NCBI GenBank assembly: GCA_035486355.1
Contig: DATHNE010000088.1
Location: forward strand, 1-13,722
DNA from: Palsa-883 sp035486355
Lineage (GTDB): Bacteria > Pseudomonadota > Alphaproteobacteria > Acetobacterales > Acetobacteraceae
Length of the DNA stretch: 13,722 nucleotides
Reading direction: 5' to 3'
Shown here one piece after another: positions 8,401 through 13,722 of the stretch; within the stretch, counting starts at the first letter, position 1, and each line of letters starts with the position of its first letter. The notes beneath the pieces were generated by a model. It was not told where the DNA came from, did no database searches, and worked only from the letters and a program-made list of their open reading frames with translations. Position numbers and translations under genes: made by a program.

Positions 8401-8961
8401 GATTGGCGTGTTGGTGCCGGCCGCCGCGCGCGCGATCTTGGCGCCGTTCACCGCCGCCTTGATCTGCAACGTGTCCTGGCAGGTCTCGATCAGGATCGCG
8501 TCGACGCCACCGGCGATCAGGCCGCGGCATTGCTCGGTCAGCGCAGCTTCCAATGCGTCATAAGCGATGTTGCCCAGGCTCGGTAGTTTCGTGCCTGGAC
8601 CAAGGCTACCGATCACCCAGCGATCGCGGCCGTCGGAAAAGCTTTCCGCCGCCTCACGCGCCAGCTCGCCGGCGATCTTGTTCAGCTCGAAGGCGCGATC
8701 GGCCAGCTCGAACTCGCCCAACGTGACCGGGGAGCCACCGAAGGTGTTGGTCTCCACCATATCCGCGCCTGCCTCGAAATAACCGCGGTGGATCTCGCGC
8801 ACCAAGTCGGGCCGCGACAGGCACAGCACGTCGGTGCAGTTCTCCTTGCCCCAATAATCGCGATCGACATCGAGCGTCAGGGCCTGCACGCGGCTACCCA
8901 TGCCGCCATCACACAACAGGACACGGTGACGCAAGGCCTCGAGCAGACAAGGACGGGACAT
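5476..8961 (-). CDS. metH: Cobalamin-dependent methionine synthase MetH (full length)
   Basis: Transfers a methyl group from 5-methyltetrahydrofolate via methylcobalamin to homocysteine, giving methionine in the cytosol. The 1161 residues contain all modules. The homocysteine domain (1-~310) has zinc ligands Cys224 (NCATGP) and Cys290/Cys291 (GGCCGT). The pterin domain (~340-600) has GERCNANGSKK and IDSTE. The cobalamin cap lies at ~620-715. The B12-binding domain (~720-860) has D730-x-H732-xx-G735 (KGDVHDIGKN, with the cobalt-ligating His), SGLLVKS and GGAALTR. The reactivation domain (~900-1161) carries RYSFGYPACP at 1104-1113. E. coli MetH is somewhat longer (about 1227). Phrases such as TVETTGTLL and GERxNANGSKK remind me more of actinobacterial/cyanobacterial MetH than of the E. 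coli type. The ATG overlaps the stop of the ArsR-methyltransferase gene (TGATG). No metF lies nearby. Repeat hairpins follow the stop. Confidence 0.97.
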   Translation of the reverse strand: MSRPCLLEALRHRVLLCDGGMGSRVQALTLDVDRDYWGKENCTDVLCLSRPDLVREIHRGYFEAGADMVETNTFGGSPVTLGEFELADRAFELNKIAGELAREAAESFSDGRDRWVIGSLGPGTKLPSLGNIAYDALEAALTEQCRGLIAGGVDAILIETCQDTLQIKAAVNGAKIARAAAGTNTPIFVQVTVETTGTLLVGPDIAAAAAVVRALDVPLMGLNCATGPQEMAEHVRWLSGNWPGLISVQPNAGLPELVDGQTHYPLGAAELASWMERFVAEDGVNLIGGCCGTSIEHITALDSMLKRRGEHRPAPVARNPVWIPSVASLYQSVPLRQENAVFAIGERCNANGSKKWRELQEKHDWDGCVAMGREQIGEGSHALDVCTAFVGRDEMGEMNEVIRRFTGSVNAPLVIDSTETPVLAAALKLHGGKPIINSINFEDGEGHATDRLKLAKQFGAAVIALTIDEVGMAKTAVDKVRIARRLVDFACNKHGLAQSDLLIDPLTFTIATGNEDDRKLAAWTLEGIAAIRAEFPDIQIILGLSNVSFGLNPAARAVLNSVFLDHAMRAGMTGAIIHVSKIRPIHLIAPEEVQVAEDLIFDRRREGYDPLQRLLEIFADRKLADATVKKRAETVEGRLKDRIVDGDRKGLTADLDEAMVKLPPLEIINNVLLDGMKVVGELFGAGKMQLPFVLQSAETMKAAVAYLEPHMERIEGQEKGTIVLATVKGDVHDIGKNLVDIILTNNGYRVVNLGIKVPLADMLTAVRENRAHAIGMSGLLVKSTVVMRENLEEMSRQNLDIPVLLGGAALTRTYVEDACVSAYASGRVAYARDAFDGLHLMDKVTGNAFDDYLAAIQARRSGKARNTARTLGQADARAFRPVDVVAVQQRRRRITQPVPVVEPPFWGARVIEAAPKALVPFINERSLYQFQWGFRKQGRSLDDFLGWARQELRPVMRRMFELCAADNILKPQAVYGYWKAAGQGNDLILFDTDGTTELARFSLPRQPKEDGECIADFVRDIDDAERDMIGLQIVTMGGRASDVARAWFEENRYQDYLYLHGLSVEMAEAMAEYVHKRIRAELGFAGEDEREMEKMLAQGYRGSRYSFGYPACPRLEDQVPLLKLLDAERIGITLSDEFQLDPEQSTSAIVILNPKAKYFSV

Positions 8962-9917
8962 CAGACGAAGGCTTCCTGCGGAGCGGCGGTTCTGGTCTCG
9001 GCGCGCACATGGGCGGGCCAGAGCTGTACGGCGAGCGGGCCGGGGATGGTGATGGTGGGACCGACGGTCAGGCCGGCGCCGTCCAGCAACTGGTGCATGT
9101 CGGCCTCGGTGAAGCCGGGCCAGCGATGCGCGAAGCGGGTGGTCAGGTCGTGGCGGGTGTGATTGGCGAGATCGATCACCATCATCAGACCACCCGGGCG
9201 CAGCACGCGCGCGACCTCGGCCAACGCGCCGGCGGGATCTTCGGCGTGGTGCAGCACCATCTGGAGCACGGCGATGTCGAACGAGGCGTCGGCCAGCGGC
9301 AGGCGATACATGTCGCCGAGGCGGACGGTGCAGTGGGCACAGTTGGCGCGGGCCAGGCGGGAGCGGGCCAGCGCGAGCATGGACTTGGAGGCATCGATGC
9401 CCAGGCCGCGGCTGATGCGCGGGGCCAGCAGTTCCAATACGCGGCCGGTGCCGGTGCCGATGTCCAGCAGGCGGCCAGGGTCGGTCGGGACCAGGGACAG
9501 CAGCGCGTCCTCCACCGATTGAGCCGGCAGGCCGAGGGCGCGCATCTCGTCCCAGTCAGCGCCCTGGCGGCGGAAACTCTCGCTGGCGACGCGGGCACGC
9601 TCGGCCAGCACGCGCGCGGCCTGGCGCCGGTCGGCTTCCAGGGTCGGGTCGTCGGGAGGCAGGCGGGAGAGCAGGTCGTGGACCAGGGCCAGGGTGTCGC
9701 CGGCGGGCAGGGCGAACCAGACATTGGTGCCTTCGGGCACGCGCTCCAGCAGGCCGGCGTCGCAGAGCAGCTTCAGGTGGCGGGACAGTCGGGGTTGGGA
9801 TTGGCCGAGGATTTCGGTGAATTCCATGACGCAGAACTCGCCGCGGGCCGCGAGGGCGAGCAGACGGAGCCGGGTCGGCTCGGCGGCGGCACGCAGGGCG
9901 AGAAGCAGGTGCTCCAT
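8961..9917 (-). CDS. ArsR-family regulator fused to a SAM-dependent methyltransferase domain
   Basis: 318 residues. Residues ~5-85 form an ArsR winged helix, with recognition-helix region GQSQPRLSRHLKLL (38-51) and wing RVPEGTNVWFAL. The metal-sensing CxC of classical ArsR is absent (GEFCVMEF has one Cys). After a helical linker, residues ~115-318 are a class I methyltransferase fold with motif I LLDIGTGTG (150-158), an acidic residue in GIDAS, GDMYRLPLADASFDIAV (201-217), the HH pair at 223-224, and VLRPGG. Proteins of this layout lie next to metF/metH in many alphaproteobacteria, so it probably binds SAM or SAH and controls methionine synthesis; that role is inferred. Whether it still methylates anything is unknown. 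It is co-transcribed with metH (TGATG overlap). The start at 9917 has no clear SD and lies 13 bp from a palindromic operator candidate. Confidence 0.9.
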   Translation of the reverse strand: MEHLLLALRAAAEPTRLRLLALAARGEFCVMEFTEILGQSQPRLSRHLKLLCDAGLLERVPEGTNVWFALPAGDTLALVHDLLSRLPPDDPTLEADRRQAARVLAERARVASESFRRQGADWDEMRALGLPAQSVEDALLSLVPTDPGRLLDIGTGTGRVLELLAPRISRGLGIDASKSMLALARSRLARANCAHCTVRLGDMYRLPLADASFDIAVLQMVLHHAEDPAGALAEVARVLRPGGLMMVIDLANHTRHDLTTRFAHRWPGFTEADMHQLLDGAGLTVGPTITIPGPLAVQLWPAHVRAETRTAAPQEAFV

Positions 9918-9929
9918 GGGCTTGCCAAT

Positions 9930-9951
9930 GACATAAACATATCCTTATGTC
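9930..9951. promoter_or_regulatory. Palindromic operator candidate shared by the ArsR-MT/metH operon and the divergent CNCC gene
   Basis: A 22-bp imperfect palindrome with half sites GACATAA (9930-9936) and TTATGTC (9945-9951). Nine of eleven positions per half are symmetric. It is strikingly A/T-rich in very GC-rich DNA and fills over half of the 40-bp gap between the divergent starts (9917 and 9958). The inner shape (ATAA-x4-x4-TTAT with a central ATAT) resembles ArsR-family operators. It must overlap any promoter for either gene, so binding would repress one or both. That binding by the adjacent ArsR-MTase occurs is inferred. Confidence 0.6.
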
Positions 9952-9957
9952 TAGTCG

Positions 9958-10302
9958 ATGAGCGATGACGGGCGGATCTGGGTGCGGTTCGGGACGGTGG
10001 ACGAGGCCGAGCCGGGCGAGGCGCTGCTGATCGAGGGCCAGGTGCCGACGGGCGGTCCGGCGGTGGCGCGCTTCGTGGTGCCCGCGCGCATTGGCGGGCA
10101 TCCGGCGGGGTGCAATTGCTGCGCGCCGCGGGGGCCGGTGGCGACGGCCTTGGGCGCGTTGTTCCTGGCCCGGGCGCGGGGCGAGCTGCCGTGGTTCCGG
10201 TCAATGGTCGCGGTGACGCAGAGCGCGGCCGGGGCGGCGGCAGTGCGAGCGGCAATGGAAGAGGATGTGGTGACGCGGGCACGATTTCGCCTGGAGACTT
10301 GA
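9958..10302 (+). CDS. Small uncharacterised protein with a Cys-x-Cys-Cys motif
   Basis: 114 residues, soluble, with no signal peptide or membrane segment. Third codon positions are overwhelmingly G/C, like real genes here, so it is very probably coding. The most distinctive part is GCNCCAPR (about residues 50-57) followed by an Ala/Leu helix (VATALGALFLARARGELPWF); the Cys cluster could bind zinc, copper or iron. I do not recognise the family and assign no function. The ATG at 9958 lies 6 bp from the palindromic operator and has no SD; GTG at 9982 (residue 9) is an alternative start. It is divergent from the ArsR-MT/metH operon, so it may share that regulation. The AhpD-like gene follows 53 bp downstream on the same strand. 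Confidence 0.75.
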   Translation: MSDDGRIWVRFGTVDEAEPGEALLIEGQVPTGGPAVARFVVPARIGGHPAGCNCCAPRGPVATALGALFLARARGELPWFRSMVAVTQSAAGAAAVRAAMEEDVVTRARFRLET

Positions 10303-10355
10303 GAGCGGCGGGCCAGAGGGCGACAGTTGCGGCCTTATGGCAGGGGGACGCCCGC

Positions 10356-10913
10356 ATGGCCCGGGTTCGCAGCATTCCTTCTACTGAACTGCCGGCGGAT
10401 CTGGCGGAGATCTATGAGCGGTTCGCCGCGGGGTATGGGCCGTTCCGCAACCAGGTCGCGGTGTTTGCGCATGTGCCGGCCGCGCTGCGGCATCTGATGG
10501 CGATGCTGATGGAGCTGCGGGCGGCGGCCACGCTGCCGAAGCGGTATCTGGAGCTGGCAATCGTCACGGTCTCGAAGCTGAATGAGTGCGAGTATTGCGT
10601 GGCGCATCACAAGCCGTTTCTAGCGACCGAGGGGGTGTCGCCGGAGGACGCCGATCATGTGCTGGCGTATGCGACGCATCCCGCGTTCGACGCGGTCGAT
10701 CGGCTGGTGGTGGAATATACGATCGTGGCATGGAACGATCCGCATCGGCTGCGAGACCGGTTGTTTGAGCGGCTGCGGGCGCATTTCTCGGAGGCACAGA
10801 TTGTCGAGTTGACGCTGCGGATTACGCTGTGCGGGTTCTTCAATAAGTTCAACGATGCGTTGCAGATCGAGCAGGAGGCCAAGGCGACTGCGACACTGGC
10901 AGCGATTCGGTGA
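10356..10913 (+). CDS. AhpD/carboxymuconolactone decarboxylase-like protein, possible alkylhydroperoxidase
   Basis: 185 residues, all-helical CMD/AhpD type, cytoplasmic. The complete AhpD catalytic pattern E-x11-C-x2-C-x3-H is present as Glu66, Cys78, Cys81 and His85 (NECEYCVAHH), so a thiol-dependent peroxidase or disulfide-reductase activity is plausible. Only this motif supports that; true AhpD enzymes work with AhpC, which is not in the window. Several CMD proteins of this 'peroxidase-related' group have unknown substrates. The ATG at 10356 is chosen because AGGGGG lies about 8 nt upstream and the protein then starts at the domain boundary. The same frame is open upstream to 10110, but that part lies inside the CNCC gene in another frame. 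It probably shares an operon with that gene (53 bp gap). Confidence 0.88.
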   Translation: MARVRSIPSTELPADLAEIYERFAAGYGPFRNQVAVFAHVPAALRHLMAMLMELRAAATLPKRYLELAIVTVSKLNECEYCVAHHKPFLATEGVSPEDADHVLAYATHPAFDAVDRLVVEYTIVAWNDPHRLRDRLFERLRAHFSEAQIVELTLRITLCGFFNKFNDALQIEQEAKATATLAAIR

Positions 10914-10970
10914 GGGGGCGGCGATGATGTCCGGGTCACGGTCCTGCGTGCGCCAAGGATGATCTCCTGG

Positions 10971-10982
10971 CGGATCGATCCG
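10971..10982. promoter_or_regulatory. 12-bp perfect palindrome upstream of the MFS gene
   Basis: CGGATCGATCCG at 10971-10982 is self-complementary and lies about 90 bp before the MFS start. A longer-range pair, CAAGGAT (10954-10960) and ATCCTTG (11012-11018), surrounds it. It could be a regulator site, but no regulator gene is adjacent and chance is possible in GC-rich DNA. Confidence 0.2.
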
Positions 10983-11023
10983 GCTCTGGCCGTGCTGACG
11001 CGAAGGCGGCGATCCTTGCAGCT

Positions 11024-11052
11024 TTGACACGTCCTTCCGTCAGATCGATCCT
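11024..11052 (+). promoter_or_regulatory. Candidate promoter for the MFS transporter gene
   Basis: A perfect TTGACA sits at 11024-11029; 17 nt later the -10 position is GATCCT (11047-11052), matching TATAAT at only 3 of 6. A start near 11060 would give a leader of about 13 nt before the ATG at 11073. The -35 match is good, the -10 weak. Confidence 0.3.
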
Positions 11053-11072
11053 CAGCCCCAGCGACGATCGGG

Positions 11073-12323
11073 ATGGGAATGGACGACGCGGCGGTTACCA
11101 CGGACTCCGGCATGGGTTCGCCCTGGCGGGTGACACTTTGGGCCATGGTGGCGGTGCAGATCGTGATGAGTATCTCGTTCTCGATCCTGTCGCCGATCAT
11201 GCCGCTGTTTCTGCCGGACCTGGGCGTTCAAAGCGAGAGCGCGATCGATATGTGGGCCGGCATCCTGGCGTCGGTCACCTCGTTCATCGGTGTGTTCTCG
11301 GCGCCGGTCTGGGGCCGGCTGGCAGATACCTACGGGCGCAAGCTGATGGTGCTGCGGTCGTGCTTCGGCATCGCGGTGTTCACCGCGTTGATGGGCGCCT
11401 CGGGTTCGGTGTGGCAGTTGCTGGCGTTGCGGGCGGGGATGGGCGTGGTCGCGGGGTACAACGCCTCGGCGATCGCGCTGGTGGCGAGTCAGACGCCTGA
11501 GCACCGGTTGGGCACTGCGTTGGGATGGCTGTCCAGCGGCAACCTGCTGGGCACGCTGATCGGGCCGGTGATCGGCGGTACCATCGCCGACATCACCGGC
11601 AGTTATCGCATGCCGTTCTACTGGGGTGGCGCGGGCTGCTTCGTCGCCTTCGTGCTGTGCTGGATCATCGTGCCGGAGCGGTTCACGCGTCCGACCGAGG
11701 CGCGTAAGGCCGCCTCGTTCGCCAGCCTGTTCAGCATGCTGATCCGCTCTGGCGGGTTGATGCCGCTGTTCCTGGTATTGCTGCTCGCCCAGTTCGGCAC
11801 CCGCGCAGTGGAGCCGGTGGTGACGGTCTTCGTGCAGGACATGCTGGGCCCGGTGCCGCATATCGCCACGCTGGGCGGCATCGCGTTCGCCATCACCGGG
11901 CTGGCGGGGATCGTTGCGGTGCCGTTCCTGGGCCGACGCAGTGACCGGATCGGTCACCGACTGACACTGATGGTGTGCCTGGCGGGCGCGGCGCTGTTCA
12001 CACTGCCGCAGGCACTGCCGCTGGGTTACGTCGCGTTCGTGGTGGAGCGGTTCGGGCTCGGGCTGTTCGTGGGCGGCATCCTGCCGGCGGCGAACGCGCT
12101 GGTGGGGCGGCTGGCGGTGGCCTCGCATAGGGGATTCGTGTTCGGGCTGACGGCGTCGGCGACGTTCATGGGGAACTCGCTGGGGCCGTTCACCGGTGGT
12201 GCGGTCGCTGCGACGTTCGGGATCCAGTGGGTGTTCGTGGTGACGGCGGCGCTGCTGCTGGCGAACCTGGTGTGGGTGTGGGCGACGGTGCCGGAGCCGG
12301 GTGTAGCGACAGGCAGCGGATGA
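11073..12323 (+). CDS. MFS transporter, drug:H+ antiporter (DHA1)-like
   Basis: Inner-membrane transporter of 416 residues with about 12 hydrophobic segments in two halves joined by a cytoplasmic loop (about 201-225, PERFTRPTEARKAASF). MFS motif A is clear in the first half, GRLADTYGRK (81-90), with a second-half counterpart GRRSDRIGHR (287-296). Motif C of antiporters appears as IGPVIGGTIAD (about 163-173) at the end of the fifth segment. These features point to proton-driven export of small molecules, such as multidrug or metabolite efflux; the substrate is unknown. Two in-frame ATGs (11073 and 11079) compete, and neither has a good SD; a third Met at residue 14 is possible. It appears to be transcribed alone, with a possible promoter at 11024-11052. 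Confidence 0.9.
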   Translation: MGMDDAAVTTDSGMGSPWRVTLWAMVAVQIVMSISFSILSPIMPLFLPDLGVQSESAIDMWAGILASVTSFIGVFSAPVWGRLADTYGRKLMVLRSCFGIAVFTALMGASGSVWQLLALRAGMGVVAGYNASAIALVASQTPEHRLGTALGWLSSGNLLGTLIGPVIGGTIADITGSYRMPFYWGGAGCFVAFVLCWIIVPERFTRPTEARKAASFASLFSMLIRSGGLMPLFLVLLLAQFGTRAVEPVVTVFVQDMLGPVPHIATLGGIAFAITGLAGIVAVPFLGRRSDRIGHRLTLMVCLAGAALFTLPQALPLGYVAFVVERFGLGLFVGGILPAANALVGRLAVASHRGFVFGLTASATFMGNSLGPFTGGAVAATFGIQWVFVVTAALLLANLVWVWATVPEPGVATGSG

Positions 12324-12729
12324 AGACGGTCGGCATGTGTGGATGACCCCCGGCCGGCAAGAGGTTTGTTGCGGTGGCGTGGCATGCGCAATGACGACAA
12401 CGGGACATTCATTATTGACATTCGTCGGTGGCAGGGGCCGACCCTTCGACGATGTGCGCGACGATCCAGTCAAACCAGCGCCCATGACCCTGCGCGGTCG
12501 TTCGAGGGTACTGGGGTGACCCGCCAACCGCAGCAACCGGGAATGGCAACGGGGCAGGTCAGCTGTCCCGGCCATCGGGCCAACCCAACCGAAGATCGTT
12601 ATGGGAACCGCCTGCAATCGAGATCCTCGCACCGTCCCGAAACCGGATTGCGCCGTCGCAGCCGCCGATCCGCCGGGCACGCAGCTGCCTCAAAGCCGCG
12701 CGTGATCAGAAGATGATTGGCGCTGCCGG
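12324..12729. other. About 400 bp without a convincing gene; possible gene remnants
   Basis: No frame has both a start and protein-like composition. On the minus strand, bases 12558-12412 are open and end in protein-like RWFDWIVAHIVEGSAP then TAA, but no start codon lies in that frame before the stop at 12559-12561. Plus-strand frames are rich in Arg/Ser and look like chance reading. Codon third positions lack the strong G/C bias of neighbours. No tRNA, clear terminator or transposon end was found. It may be decayed coding sequence linked to the truncated gene that follows. Confidence 0.4.
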
Positions 12730-12978
12730 ATGCAGGGTGGAGCCAGCACCGGGCCGCGGACCATAGAGGGGCGGGAGAGGATCCGGCCGGCTCAGACGGT
12801 GCATGGGGGTTACGGAGCCGCGATGCGGGCGCGGGTGCGGCGGCAGGGAGCGTTCATCCGGGAGACCCGCATGGCGTTGGCGCTGCTGAATCGCGGGGAG
12901 GCGGCGGCGATGCGGGTGTTGGGGGTGGCGGTGCCGGCGCTCGCGGTGTTGGTTGGAGGGAACACACCGTGCACGTGA
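12730..12978 (+). CDS. Small HGG-STGPRT-type protein, probably a 5'-truncated remnant
   Basis: 82 residues from ATG 12730. The start QGGASTGPRTIEGRERI followed by HGGYGAAMRA resembles small alphaproteobacterial proteins that I recall as C-x-x-R-T-x-x-G-x-x-C ... RCRMHGG-STGPRT-EG-R. The codons just upstream of the ATG, in frame, read W-R-C-R-M, continuing the expected RCRMHGG motif, but a TGA at 12703-12705 then blocks the frame. The Cys-rich N-terminal part is missing or shifted out of frame, and the usual HGG is QGG. No SD precedes the ATG. It therefore looks like a decayed gene rather than an intact short one. The function of the family is unknown to me. The hydrophobic C-terminus (VLGVAVPALAVLVGG) may be drifted sequence. 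Confidence 0.45.
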   Translation: MQGGASTGPRTIEGRERIRPAQTVHGGYGAAMRARVRRQGAFIRETRMALALLNRGEAAAMRVLGVAVPALAVLVGGNTPCT

Positions 12979-13020
12979 GGGCATCGGCCCCTCACCTCTC
13001 CCCGCTTCGCGGGCGAGGGG
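12975..13020. terminator. Hairpins between convergent genes, REP-like repeat / terminator
   Basis: GTGAGGG at 12975-12981 pairs perfectly with CCCTCAC at 12989-12995. A second hairpin has the core CCCGC-TTC-GCGGG (13001-13013), extended outward by CCTCTC with GAGGGG and one bulge (12995-13020). The second unit matches the CCTCTCCCGC...GCGGGAGAGG type seen at 5341-5468. It sits 35 bp from the thiG stop on the opposite strand, so it can serve as a terminator for thiG. Confidence 0.5.
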
Positions 13021-13055
13021 GAAGTCGGGGCGGCGCGGCGAGTGCCGGTTGGATA

Positions 13056-13722
13056 CTATCGGATCAGACCGGTCAGCGGGCTACTCGGATCCGCTCCCAT
13101 GCGGCGCGGCATGCGGCCAGCGAGATAGGCCAATCGCCCCGCCTCCACCGCCAGCCTCATCGCGCGCGCCATCCTGATCGGGTCTTTGGCCAACGCGATC
13201 GCCGAGTTCAGCAACACCGCGTCGCACCCCAGCTCCATCGCGATCGCCGCGTCGGACGCCGTGCCCACCCCAGCATCGACCAGGAACGGCACGCTGAGCT
13301 GTTCCATCATCATGGACATCATGGCGGGGTTCTGGACGCCCAGTCCGGAGCCGATCGGTGCGCCCAGCGGCATGATGGCAACGCATCCCAACTCCTCCAG
13401 CCGCTTGGCGGCCAACGGATCGTCGGCGCAATACACCATCACCTCGAACCCGTCCTTGATGAGCGCCTCGGCCGCCTCGAACGTGCCGCGCATGTCCGGA
13501 TACAGCAGCGGCGGCGGGCCCAGCACTTCCAGCTTCACCAGGTTCCAGCCGCCAGCCTCGCGCGCCAGGCGCAGCGTCCGGACAGCCTCCTGCGCGGTGT
13601 GGCACCCGGCGGTGTTCGGCAGGTAGGTGTATTTCTTCGGATCGACGTAGTCCTGCAGCATCGGGGCCTTGGGGTCGGACAGGTTCACCCGCCGCACCGC
13701 CACGGTGACAATCTCCGCGCCA
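13056..13722 (-). CDS. thiG: Thiazole synthase ThiG (5' end beyond the window)
   Basis: Builds the thiazole phosphate of thiamine from 1-deoxy-xylulose 5-phosphate, dehydroglycine and ThiS thiocarboxylate in the cytosol. The frame is open through the right edge; the visible part starts GAEIVTVAVRRVN, which in ThiG lies about 40 residues from the N-terminus, so a GTG at 13703 is not the start. Hallmarks are YLPNTAGCHTAQEAVRTLRL, the NLVKLEVLG segment containing the Schiff-base Lys, KDGFEVMVYCADDP, MPLGAPIGSGLG, PFLVDAGVGTASDAAIAMELG (phosphate-binding) and the end AGRLAYLAGRMPRR. The C-terminal length is normal and it stops at TAG 13056-13058. ThiS/ThiO would be expected further upstream, outside this window. 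Confidence 0.95.
   Translation of the reverse strand, partial: GAEIVTVAVRRVNLSDPKAPMLQDYVDPKKYTYLPNTAGCHTAQEAVRTLRLAREAGGWNLVKLEVLGPPPLLYPDMRGTFEAAEALIKDGFEVMVYCADDPLAAKRLEELGCVAIMPLGAPIGSGLGVQNPAMMSMMMEQLSVPFLVDAGVGTASDAAIAMELGCDAVLLNSAIALAKDPIRMARAMRLAVEAGRLAYLAGRMPRRMGADPSSPLTGLIR

Noticed and set aside
9918..9957. SAM riboswitch upstream of metH
   Set aside because: The leader space is at most 40 bp and is mostly the palindrome, too short for the known SAM riboswitch classes. Nothing similar lies elsewhere near metH.
10110..10355. Upstream extension of the AhpD-like protein
   Set aside because: This part overlaps the well-supported CNCC gene in another frame, has Gly/Arg-rich non-domain composition, and the internal ATG at 10356 has a good SD.
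11052..12680. 542-residue open frame on the minus strand
   Set aside because: It is antisense to the MFS gene over most of its length and is low-complexity, rich in Arg/His/Gln. No domain is visible.
1..13722. CRISPR array, integrase, transposase, tRNA or rRNA
   Set aside because: I looked for regularly spaced direct repeats, recombinase or transposase motifs, and RNA gene signatures and found none.

Overview
The window is GC-rich, mostly coding DNA with strong G/C preference at third codon positions. The gene types suggest an alphaproteobacterium: an ArsR-methyltransferase fusion coupled to metH, YadG/YadH-like transporter genes, and GC-rich hairpin repeats between genes. A small protein with an HGG-STGPRT-like motif makes me lean toward Rhodospirillales/Acetobacteraceae. 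That placement is inference; there is no rRNA or other marker here.

Layout, left to right. (1) Bases 1-87 are the 3' end of a plus-strand gene, followed by a strong hairpin at 91-121 that separates it from a convergent operon. (2) Bases 145-3468, minus strand, hold a branched-chain amino acid/amide-type ABC importer read as livH-livM-livG-livF. It is preceded by an 18-codon ORF whose stop overlaps the livH start. No substrate-binding protein gene is present. (3) Bases 3577-5270, minus strand, hold a two-gene ABC-2 transporter (ATPase then permease, ATGA overlap) with the same protein lengths as E. coli YadG/YadH as I recall them. (4) Bases 5271-5475 are an intergenic stretch of hairpin-forming repeats. 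(5) Bases 5476-9917, minus strand, hold an ArsR-methyltransferase fusion gene overlapping (TGATG) a full-length cobalamin-dependent methionine synthase, metH. (6) Only 40 bp separate this operon from a divergent plus-strand gene for a small protein with a Cys-x-Cys-Cys motif. Most of that gap is an AT-rich 22-bp palindrome that looks like the operator of the ArsR-type regulator. (7) The plus strand continues with an AhpD/carboxymuconolactone decarboxylase-like protein (complete E-x11-CxxC-xxx-H site) and a 12-TM MFS transporter of the drug:H+ antiporter type. (8) Bases 12324-12729 have no convincing gene and are followed by a probable 5'-truncated remnant (12730-12978). (9) A hairpin repeat lies in front of the convergent 3' end of thiG, which runs off the right edge.

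How the parts fit: the best-supported regulatory unit is the methionine-cycle module. The ArsR-MTase protein has an N-terminal winged helix and a C-terminal SAM-binding fold. It could sense S-adenosylmethionine or S-adenosylhomocysteine and repress its own operon, including metH, through the palindrome, and perhaps also the divergent CNCC gene. The two ABC systems, the MFS exporter and thiG appear to be ordinary housekeeping or transport genes. I see no CRISPR array, integrase, transposase, tRNA or rRNA. I do not see a clearly novel multi-gene system; the shared operator, the CNCC protein and the livH leader ORF are the most interesting points.
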